DNA of 5,074 nucleotides, taken from the NCBI GenBank assembly GCA_029210905.1, contig JARGGF010000442.1, positions 1-5,074 on the forward strand. Reading direction: 5' to 3'. Positions 1 to 5,035 of the stretch are shown here, piece after piece; the stretch's first letter is position 1, and every line of letters begins with the position of its first letter. This DNA is from Bacteroidales bacterium. Lineage in GTDB: Bacteria > Bacteroidota > Bacteroidia > Bacteroidales > NBLH01. Made by a program: the position numbers and the translations under genes. The notes beneath the pieces were generated by a model. That model was not told where the DNA came from and ran no database searches. It worked only from the letters and a program-made list of their open reading frames with translations.

Positions 1-518
1 AGGCCAACTAAACAAATATGTACAGTATTAATTATCCAGGGATATAACCTAAAAACATAAACAGCTGGTTCATAACCCTTTGGCAAACCAAGTATGCCTG
101 AATGATGCAAATATCCTATTAACAAAAAAGAAAAAATAGTCATCAAAAAAATGACCAGTGTTTTTCTAAATGAGAAAAATATAATAGAAAAAAACGGCAC
201 CAAAATCAGGTAAATACGGGCTGATGAGAACAGACCATAAAAATAAGCATCCGAAAGTGAAAAAAATGTAATCAATGAAATAACAACCAGGGCTTTTATT
301 TCGGTTGCCAGGGAGGCGCGCTTAATGGTAACCATAAGCAGCAAAAGAATTACAAAAGTATCAATTATGGTTGAATAGTTGAAATTGTCACTAATTATTC
401 GCGAACTTAAACTCAATATAAAAGCAATGCTTCCTACTATTGAACCTACAATAAGCGAAATATCAATTACTTTTTTTTTGACTTCAGGTATACTGAATTT
501 AGTGATATCCTCATCCAT
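1..518 (-). CDS. N-terminal membrane domain of a probable sensor histidine kinase (partial)
   Basis: The gene reads leftwards from an ATG at 518-516 and stays open for 172 codons to the window edge, so only the N-terminus is present. The short charged start (MDEDITKFSIPEVKKK) is followed by at least five hydrophobic segments at about residues 18-38, 51-66, 76-95, 101-118 and 119-138. A sixth seems to begin near residue 160. The positive residues between segments (KRASLATEIK, SFRK) support real membrane topology. There is no signal peptide and no soluble domain in view. Hydrophobic blocks of this layout, with a conserved-looking loop (LHHSGILGLPKGYEPAVYVFR), commonly precede PAS and histidine-kinase domains in Bacteroidota sensor kinases. 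That assignment is from memory of the family style, because the kinase part lies outside the window. It could instead be another polytopic membrane protein. An upstream ATG in another frame closes quickly, so 518 is the best start. No Shine-Dalgarno site is visible. Confidence 0.72.
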   Translation of the reverse strand, partial: MDEDITKFSIPEVKKKVIDISLIVGSIVGSIAFILSLSSRIISDNFNYSTIIDTFVILLLLMVTIKRASLATEIKALVVISLITFFSLSDAYFYGLFSSARIYLILVPFFSIIFFSFRKTLVIFLMTIFSFLLIGYLHHSGILGLPKGYEPAVYVFRLYPWIINTVHICLVG

Positions 519-1036
519 ACAATTACACAGCGATTTTTTACATTCTTTTATTTAATAGAAGATCTTAAATCCAATTTCTGGTTTTAAACCGATAATATAA
601 ATTTCCATTATGGTGGATATTTGATGTGCCACAAATTAAACGCTTTACCATATTATCAAAATAAACAGGTCAATTTGGTAATTATCAGAAAAATTAATAA
701 CAAAATGATTTGTTAAAATATTTTTAGTTTGCGACCTATTATAACTAATGTCCTGAAAATCAAATTAAGTGCCAAGAGTTAATCAGTAAAACAATTTACC
801 TGCCATAATGTTCATCGACAAAATATACAACATTTATTGAATCATTGTCTACAAAATTAGATAAAAAGCCATTGTTTTAAAGATAATAAAAATTGATTGA
901 TTTGTTTGTTCTTTTTAGAATTAACCCGAAAAATTCATGAAAAATGAAGTTCAAACCAGTATTTATTAAGAATTAAGGTAAAAATGACCATTTGAAAATA
1001 TTGTATTCCTTTTTGCAGAAAATCTAATCACGAAGT
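519..1036. other. A+T-rich intergenic stretch without a recognisable gene
   Basis: Both strands are broken by frequent stops, and every ATG-led frame here is short. For example, the one starting at about 811 has ten sense codons. This stretch lies upstream of the minus-strand membrane protein gene, so it should hold its promoter. The only match I found to the Bacteroidota -7 box TAnnTTTG on the minus strand is TAATTTTG at 852-859. It lies more than 330 bases from the start codon and has no clear -33 partner, so it is weak. No tRNA, repeat array or strong hairpin was seen. Confidence 0.6.
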
Positions 1037-1049
1037 TTATTGAAAATAA

Positions 1050-1082
1050 AAGCCGTTGTAAAAAATTAATTTACAACGACTT
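1050..1082 (-). terminator. Possible intrinsic terminator (distal hairpin)
   Basis: A 13-bp stem pairs 1050-1062 with 1070-1082 around a 7-base loop. The only imperfection becomes a G-U wobble when read on the minus strand. On that strand the stem is followed by TTTTATTTT. It lies about 120 bases beyond the stop of the 1205-2437 gene and would stop read-through towards the membrane protein gene. The stem is rather A+T-rich, so termination is inferred, not certain. Confidence 0.45.
1066..1079. repeat. 14-base direct repeat flanking the exported-protein gene (copy 1)
   Basis: TTAATTTACAACGA here is identical to 2592-2605, and the similarity continues imperfectly on both sides (A-run before it, CTTA versus TTTA after it). 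The copies bracket the exported-protein gene, about 1.5 kb apart. Copy 1 also forms one arm of the hairpin at 1050-1082. Confidence 0.5.
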
Positions 1083-1114
1083 AACAATGTTTTTGGCAGC
1101 TCCCGTTCGTAAAA

Positions 1115-1152
1115 AAGTGCCATTATTGCCCTGGATATATCAAAGGCAATAA
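1115..1152 (-). terminator. Possible intrinsic terminator (proximal hairpin)
   Basis: A perfect 8-bp inverted repeat (TTATTGCC / GGCAATAA) pairs 1123-1130 with 1145-1152 around a 14-base loop. On the minus strand it is followed after six bases by a T-run (TGGCACTTTTTT). It sits about 50 bases past the stop of the exported-protein gene, a usual distance. The large loop and the displaced T-run keep this tentative. Confidence 0.35.
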
Positions 1153-1204
1153 AATGTCAACTTAGGTATGAAACAAATTCAAAAATTAAGGTACAGGTTA
1201 AAGA

Positions 1205-2437
1205 TTACTTCCATGGTTCCCATACCATTGTCAATTTGTTTCTGGTGCGCGTTTTTCCTGTGGTGCTGTTTACCTGATAATAACTTATTCCATCTTCTTC
1301 AAAATAACAAATAGTGGTTTCCACTTTATATTTTGCATCAGGATTGTTGTTATAATTTACAAGTATTGTCCGGTCAATTCTTCCGTTTTTTTCATACAAA
1401 TAACGGCTGACATTTTTCTCTTCATTCAATTCAACAAAACATTTCCTGGTTAAGCTTTTATTTGCGTTGATAAATTCCATACCCTTCCTGTCGAAATTAC
1501 TATCAAATTCAAAAATAAAAGTACCATCTGAATAAACATTCTCCGGTTCATTTTTACGAACCACCGTAAACTTTCGGCCTTCTCTTGATATTGAATAGGT
1601 TACAACATGACAGACCTCATTAATATTTTTTCCACCCCACCTGTCGCAATAATTAACCACCCGGTAAGCTGAAAGTACGCCATCAGGAAAATAATCAAAT
1701 TCTTTAACAAGTTCTATGTCCACATACAGTGATGCTCCTTTTTGATAACTTTTTGTTGCTTCAAAATAGTGTGCATATCTCTTTAACTTTTTCACCCTTC
1801 CATTTCGATCAAAAAATACAGAATCGAAAGGAAATTTGTAATAATTCCCGGAACTTTTTTTCAAAATTGTACTTTGCCCGTTCATTCTAACCATGTTTTT
1901 GTCAAAGTTATAGTTAAAAGAATAGCTTAATTCAGGCGAACGGACGGAGTTAATTTTTTTATTGATGGTATCAATTTTTATTTTGAATGAATTTCCGTTG
2001 AGTTTAATTGTAGACCGCCAGGGGGCATAGGGCTCCTCAATTTTTTGTGATAAAACCCTGTATGTAAAATCACTCAGGGCAGAATCTCCAATAATATCAA
2101 CCTGATCAGTGGAAATAATAATTTCTTCATTGATGGATTTTATTGCAGCTGCAATCAGCCTGGGAAGTTCTTGTTTTAGAAAAGTAACAGAATCCAGGAT
2201 TACTTTTCTATGGTATAATGAATCTTTGACAAACTTTTCCCTGGCAATAAGTGAATCCCGAATAAACTCTTGTCTTATTATATACGCTGAATCATAGAGA
2301 ACAGAAGTTGTGTCTTCCTGGATAATCAAATCAGGATTTTGGTTTTCATTGATTTTGGAAGTATCTTGATTTATTTGGGCAAATACTTGCGAAAAACATA
2401 GCAATCCCAAAATAGTGATAATAATTTTTTGCATCAT
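1205..2437 (-). CDS. Exported protein of unknown function with N-terminal DSL repeats
   Basis: This gene encodes 410 residues. The open frame extends upstream to 2536, but the start is placed at the ATG pair at 2437-2432. From there the protein begins with a clean signal peptide (MMQKIIITILGLLCFSQVFA, cut before Q21), and the upstream extension would bury it. A purine-rich GTGAAAAAATTAAG precedes the start. Residues 58-87 contain three 11-residue repeats built around F-x-x-DSL-x-x-R (FIRDSLIAREK, FVKDSLYHRKV, ILDSVTFLKQ), likely a short coiled coil or helical hairpin. The remainder is polar and predicted beta-rich, with phrases such as DSVFFDRNGRVKKLKRY, YFPDGVLSAYRVV and YLYEKNGRIDRTI that recall the tyrosine-rich text repeats of YwqK/MORN-like proteins. 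Four cysteines in the mature part could form disulphides. No catalytic motif is evident and I do not recognise the family. It probably works in the periplasm or on the cell surface. It appears to be a single-gene unit with hairpins downstream. Confidence 0.85.
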   Translation of the reverse strand: MMQKIIITILGLLCFSQVFAQINQDTSKINENQNPDLIIQEDTTSVLYDSAYIIRQEFIRDSLIAREKFVKDSLYHRKVILDSVTFLKQELPRLIAAAIKSINEEIIISTDQVDIIGDSALSDFTYRVLSQKIEEPYAPWRSTIKLNGNSFKIKIDTINKKINSVRSPELSYSFNYNFDKNMVRMNGQSTILKKSSGNYYKFPFDSVFFDRNGRVKKLKRYAHYFEATKSYQKGASLYVDIELVKEFDYFPDGVLSAYRVVNYCDRWGGKNINEVCHVVTYSISREGRKFTVVRKNEPENVYSDGTFIFEFDSNFDRKGMEFINANKSLTRKCFVELNEEKNVSRYLYEKNGRIDRTILVNYNNNPDAKYKVETTICYFEEDGISYYQVNSTTGKTRTRNKLTMVWEPWK

Positions 2438-2499
2438 ACACTTAATTTTTTCACTGTTGATTATATAGTAAACATCTAGAAATAAGATTCGGTCATTTA

Positions 2500-2507
2500 C
2501 AAATTTA
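2500..2507 (-). promoter_or_regulatory. Candidate -7 promoter box for the exported-protein gene
   Basis: The minus strand reads TAAATTTG here, an exact match to the Bacteroidota -7 consensus TAnnTTTG. It would give an untranslated leader of roughly 55 bases to the start at 2437. A TTG lies upstream, but only 11 bases away, too close for the usual -33 element. The call therefore rests on the -7 box alone in A+T-rich DNA. Its position also argues for the 2437 start over the longer frame beginning at 2536. Confidence 0.33.
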
Positions 2508-2537
2508 ATAATAAAAAACAATGAGAGCAGCTTCATA

Positions 2538-2753
2538 TCTTAAATTATAATAAAGAAATTAAAAAGCCAGCAAAACAAATTGTGTTAAAATTTAATTTAC
2601 AACGATTTATAAATAATTAACCCACAATGCAGCTAGTGTTAACCAACTACCTGATTATTAACTACATCAAATTAGTTATTTCCTGCTGGTAGTACTATAA
2701 ATTCACGGGAGAAGCATTGGTTTGCCAGAGAACTAATAAAACCATCCCCGTAG
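2538..2753. other. Intergenic stretch between the exported-protein gene and the RHS cassette
   Basis: No gene is visible on either strand. The left end holds the upstream region of the minus-strand gene and the second 14-base repeat. The right end (about 2710-2760) has scraps resembling the sequence before the terminator at 5001-5035 (TTTGCCAGAGAA here, TTGGCAGAGAA there). The cassette-flanking repeat may therefore begin in a degraded form as early as about 2710. No plus-strand promoter match for the cassette was found. Confidence 0.5.
2592..2605. repeat. 14-base direct repeat flanking the exported-protein gene (copy 2)
   Basis: This copy of TTAATTTACAACGA lies upstream of the exported-protein gene and matches 1066-1079 exactly. 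Unlike copy 1 it is not part of a strong hairpin. Chance is possible because the sequence is A+T-rich. Confidence 0.5.
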
Positions 2754-2835
2754 AAATGCCAGGCTTTTTAATTTACAGTGCAAATGGGAGGTATATTGTA
2801 TGATGGGAGGTTTGGGAAATTAAAAAAATATCAAT
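2754..2835 (+). repeat. Cassette-flanking direct repeat, upstream copy
   Basis: The segment 2803-2835 matches 5042-5074 at 29 of 33 positions (ATGGGAGGTTTGGGAA then an A-rich tail ending CAAT). The preceding part (AATGCCAGGCTTTTTAATT, then GTGCAAATGGGAGGT) also resembles 5017-5050. This copy contains an internal duplication: ATGGGAGGT occurs at 2784-2792 and again at 2803-2811. The pair brackets the RHS, toxin and lipoprotein genes. It is non-coding as far as can be seen. Confidence 0.7.
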
Positions 2836-2932
2836 GATTGAAAGATTAGAATATAAGCTCAGTTTAGGCTGGGCTTGTTTCATTTGGAGAACAGGGTGAA
2901 ATATTAAAAGGACACCTACAGGCATTTCCTGA

Positions 2933-3580
2933 AAATTTAACTATTTTTACCACGCTGCTGGCATAAAACTAAAAAAGAAAAAGTACGATGCAGATGGCAG
3001 CCTTGAACAGGAAATAAACTACATAGGTAACTTTGTTTATGAAAACGGTTCTTTGGCATATATTTTAATGGATGAAGGAAGGATTGTAATAGATACTTCT
3101 GGTACAAATTATGATTATGAGTACTTTATCAAAGACCATTTAGGCAATACCAGGGTAACGGTAAAGGATTCATCTGGTTTGGCTGTAGTTCAGCAGGAAA
3201 GTCATTATTATCCATTTGGTATGCAAATGGAAGGCGATAAAATGGCCTATCAGAACCCGCTTCAGACTTCGCTGAACAAATACCTTTATAATGGCAAAGA
3301 GTTGCAGGATGATTTGGGATTGGATTGGTATGATTACGGGGCCAGGTTTTATGATGCGCAACTGGCTAGATTCCACACAATTGATCCACTTGCTGAAAAA
3401 TATTCTTTCCAAAGTCCATATGTTTATGCTGCAAATAATCCTATTATGTTTATTGATGTGAATGGTGAGAATGCTAGCCCTTATTTCGATGAGGATGGGA
3501 ATTTTTTAGGTGTAGATGAAAAAGGGTATTCTGGCCAAGTAATGGTAACTAGCCAAGCAGCCTGGAGTAAAGCAGACTAA
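2933..3580 (+). CDS. RHS repeat-associated core domain fragment (5'-truncated)
   Basis: The 215 codons begin inside a YD-type repeat (NYFYHAAGIKLKKKKYDADG, residues 3-22), where a canonical repeat would read YDAAG. They continue through INYIGNFVYENGSLAYILMDEGRIV to the core: KDHLGNTRVTV at about 67-77, YYPFGM at 92-97, YNGKELQDDLGLDWYDYGARFYD at 119-141, RFHTIDPL at 146-153, YVYAANNP at 163-170 and DVNGE at 175-179. This is the RHS/YD-repeat-associated core that closes the cocoon shell and precedes the variable toxin. The only possible starts are TTG 3053 and ATG 3068, both in the middle of the domain, so the real gene began further upstream and has been cut. After DVNGE the sequence changes to a variable linker (SPYFDEDGNFLGVDEKGYSG), and the frame closes at TAA 3578-3580. 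Alone, this fragment would have no toxin and no export signal. Confidence 0.88.
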   Translation, partial: KFNYFYHAAGIKLKKKKYDADGSLEQEINYIGNFVYENGSLAYILMDEGRIVIDTSGTNYDYEYFIKDHLGNTRVTVKDSSGLAVVQQESHYYPFGMQMEGDKMAYQNPLQTSLNKYLYNGKELQDDLGLDWYDYGARFYDAQLARFHTIDPLAEKYSFQSPYVYAANNPIMFIDVNGENASPYFDEDGNFLGVDEKGYSGQVMVTSQAAWSKAD

Positions 3581-3610
3581 GATGGCAATGGAAAAGTTAG
3601 CAGTAAAGAT
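3575..3610 (+). other. EF-hand/dockerin-like calcium loop interrupted by the stop codon
   Basis: The twelve codons read D-stop-D-G-N-G-K-V-S-S-K-D, matching the DxDGNGxhxxxD/E calcium loop, with the stop in the variable second position. A second acidic stretch (DDADLSGNE) follows. The match across the stop is the best sign that both sides were once one protein. A single loop does not prove calcium binding. Confidence 0.5.
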
Positions 3611-4189
3611 ATATCTAAATCATCAGACACAAAAACTTATGATGATGCTGATTTATCAGGAAATGAAAGAGCGAGAATCCAAACACATATTGTGAACGAA
3701 GTATTGAATGATGGTCTAGATAGAGATAAACCTATTGCAATTACATATGATCCTACATTCGATGGCTTCTATCAATTTGCAGGGTTGACCAATACTAATG
3801 TAGCTATTGTTAAACTTAGTGCAGTGAATGAAAAATCAGTTATAAGTGAATTGAGAAAAAGTGATGATACTTATTTAGATAGGGATGTGTACTTTGAGAC
3901 GACAGTGGAGAATATTAGAAATGTTGTAAATATCCATGAAGTTGGTGGTCATGGATCTGGGATCTCACCAAGAGACCCTGACCATTATCAATGTTATGAT
4001 TTACAATTCAAGAATCCTCAATGGTCTAGAACAACAGCTAATTTTAAAGCCACAATGTTGTACGTAGGAAAACTCCTATACGGATATGCTGGAAAAAACA
4101 TCTTGAATTCACCACATGCAAATAAATATCTTTATCAAGGAGGACGCAAAGAAGAAATAAAGAATAAAAAATGGAGTACAGGGAAATAA
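3581..4189 (+). CDS. Putative zinc-metallopeptidase-like RHS C-terminal toxin domain
   Basis: These 202 codons are in frame with the RHS fragment and directly follow its stop. There is no ATG before codon 165. The earliest possible start is GTG 3692, without a ribosome site, so the natural form is a C-terminal extension of the RHS protein. Residues 1-30 are a polar linker. Residues 31-115 form a mixed alpha/beta region (RIQTHIVNEVLNDGLDRD, PIAITYDPTFDG). Residues 119-125 read HEVGGHG, which fits the HExxH zinc-ligand and general-base motif of zincins, preceded by a fitting helix (TVENIRNVVNI). DPDHYQCYDLQ, about ten residues later, offers His and Asp candidates for the third metal ligand. The closing stretch (FKNPQWSRTTANFKATMLYVGKLLYGYAGK) is basic and aromatic. 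Metallopeptidase tips are a known class of polymorphic toxins, but the target and activity here are inference. The end overlaps the next gene by 19 bases. Confidence 0.7.
   Translation, partial: DGNGKVSSKDISKSSDTKTYDDADLSGNERARIQTHIVNEVLNDGLDRDKPIAITYDPTFDGFYQFAGLTNTNVAIVKLSAVNEKSVISELRKSDDTYLDRDVYFETTVENIRNVVNIHEVGGHGSGISPRDPDHYQCYDLQFKNPQWSRTTANFKATMLYVGKLLYGYAGKNILNSPHANKYLYQGGRKEEIKNKKWSTGK
3935..3952 (+). other. HExxH zinc-binding motif codons (HEVGGH)
   Basis: These six codons encode H-E-V-G-G-H, followed by Gly. In zincin metallopeptidases the two histidines bind zinc and the glutamate activates water. The motif sits at the end of a predicted helix (ENIRNVVNI), as expected. It is short enough to occur by chance, but its placement in an RHS C-terminal domain raises its value. 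Confidence 0.65.
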
Positions 4190-4944
4190 AAAGAAAACTT
4201 AGCTACATATTTTCGTTAACAATTTGTTTATCGATCTTTTCTTGTTTATCAAATCAAGAGGTAAAAGAAACTCCAATTATATATTTGCGCAGCACTATTT
4301 ACGATCTTAGTAAAGCTGGTATAACAAATATAGGAGTAGAAGATAATAAATATTATCATATAAAGAATATATTTTACGATCAAAATTTGGACTATTTAAT
4401 TTCTAAGAAACTTGATAATACTGAAATAGAAAAATTAAATGAATTCTTAGAAAGGCTCGATTATTCAGAATTCAAACAACAATTTATTAGTAATCCTTAT
4501 GGAGCAAATTATAGTTATAATATTTATATCACTTATAAACAAAAGGAATTAGAAATAGATATTTTCGATGATTCGATACCCAAAACATATAAACCTCTTA
4601 TTGATTTTCTTGAAGCACAGGCTCTGGATAGTAATTTTGACACAATTTACAGCAGAGTTGAAGGTGTAAATTATTCAAGAATTGTTTTGCCTGAAGAGGA
4701 TACAAGCGACTACTCATATAAAGAGCTATTTTGCATGTGGAAATATCTAATGTTGTATGACAATGTAATTGAAGAAACTAATCTAATTGATACTACAAAG
4801 GAATATACAAACTATTCATTAATGTATGGTTTGGATTATCAAGAGAAAAAGATCAAAAATATGAAAGTAGGGGCCCAAAGTATTTATTTAACTTATGAAA
4901 ATGATGAAATTATCAAGTTGAAAAAAGACCCCTGCTCGCGCTGA
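4171..4944 (+). CDS. Predicted lipoprotein, candidate immunity protein for the upstream toxin
   Basis: This gene encodes 257 residues starting at the ATG at 4171, inside the last codons of the toxin frame. The 19-base overlap suggests translational coupling. The region before the ATG is purine-rich (AAAGAAGAAATAAAGAATAAAAA); a better AAGGAGG at 4137-4143 is too far away to serve. The N-terminus is a lipoprotein signal: KRK, a hydrophobic run (YIFSLTICLSIFS), then Cys25, expected to be lipidated and anchored in a membrane facing the periplasm. The mature part is acidic and Tyr/Ile/Asn-rich with no motif I recognise. It has a beta-strand-like block at about 33-60, a helix (KLDNTEIEKLNEFLERL) and another block ending KTYKPLIDFLEAQ. 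Position, size and overlap are those of an immunity gene, and a periplasmic lipoprotein would suit a toxin acting there. That function is inferred from context only. The last residues (DPCSR) are encoded by the start of the downstream repeat. Confidence 0.78.
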   Translation: MEYREIKRKLSYIFSLTICLSIFSCLSNQEVKETPIIYLRSTIYDLSKAGITNIGVEDNKYYHIKNIFYDQNLDYLISKKLDNTEIEKLNEFLERLDYSEFKQQFISNPYGANYSYNIYITYKQKELEIDIFDDSIPKTYKPLIDFLEAQALDSNFDTIYSRVEGVNYSRIVLPEEDTSDYSYKELFCMWKYLMLYDNVIEETNLIDTTKEYTNYSLMYGLDYQEKKIKNMKVGAQSIYLTYENDEIIKLKKDPCSR

Positions 4945-4983
4945 TTTGTAGTGCAGCCGCTGGCGCGAGATTTTATCTCGTGT
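4931..4983 (+). repeat. Structured GC-rich element with two competing hairpins
   Basis: CTCGCGC at 4935-4941 pairs perfectly with GCGCGAG at 4963-4969. That second arm also starts a different stem: 4963-4971 pairs with 4975-4983 (GCGCGAGAT / ATCTCGTGT, two wobbles, 3-base loop). The two folds exclude each other. The element overlaps the lipoprotein stop codon and contrasts with the A+T-rich gene before it. It looks like an interspersed intergenic repeat, although only one copy is in the window. Confidence 0.55.
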
Positions 4984-5000
4984 TCCATCATAGAATAGAT

Positions 5001-5035
5001 AAAGAGCTTGGCAGAGAATGCCCTGCTTTTTTATT
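5001..5035 (+). terminator. Intrinsic terminator after the lipoprotein gene
   Basis: AAAGAGC (5001-5007) pairs with GCTTTTT (5025-5031) using one G-U pair. After a 2x2 internal loop, GGCA (5010-5013) pairs with TGCC (5019-5022) around the loop GAGAA. The T-run 5027-5032 forms the tail, shared with the lower stem. It lies about 60 bases past the lipoprotein stop and would end the toxin-lipoprotein transcript. Confidence 0.6.

Larger units (their letters stand above)
2933..4189 (+). pseudogene. Orphan RHS core plus C-terminal toxin, split by one in-frame stop
   Basis: This entry covers the whole ancestral unit, whose halves are described separately below. One frame is open from 2933 to 4189 apart from TAA at 3578-3580, and it would give about 418 residues if that codon were sense. 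It starts directly after another in-frame stop (TGA at 2930-2932) and has no initiation codon before TTG 3053. The roughly thousand-residue YD-repeat shell and export region of a complete RHS protein are absent. The arrangement RHS core, variable C-terminal domain, overlapping small gene is the classic layout of a polymorphic toxin tip with its immunity gene. I read it as a displaced C-terminal module, inactive as an independent gene but usable as a recombination donor. A sequencing error at the TAA, or stop-codon read-through, are alternatives. Confidence 0.7.

Noticed and set aside
1037..1123. 28-residue open frame on the minus strand
   Set aside because: It consists largely of the terminator-like hairpin at 1050-1082, has no ribosome site and is very short.
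1087..1152. 21-residue open frame on the plus strand
   Set aside because: It is too short, overlaps the proximal hairpin and has no ribosome site or recognisable product.
2109..2297. 62-codon open frame on the plus strand
   Set aside because: It lies wholly antisense to the well-supported exported-protein gene and shows no domain or signal of its own.
2438..2536. 33-residue N-terminal extension of the exported protein
   Set aside because: It would place a second hydrophobic stretch before a clean signal peptide, and the candidate -7 box lies within it.
3028..3035. TAACTTTG, a match to the -7 promoter box upstream of ATG 3068
   Set aside because: It lies in conserved RHS coding sequence (IGNFVYENG) that explains it, and the nearest upstream TTG is spaced slightly too far.
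3170..3412. 80-codon open frame on the minus strand
   Set aside because: It is antisense to the conserved RHS core, whose protein motifs prove the plus strand is coding.
3692..3694. GTG as the real start of an independent toxin gene
   Set aside because: The frame is open for 37 codons before it back to the TAA, there is no ribosome site, and the frame matches the RHS fragment. A C-terminal extension explains it better.
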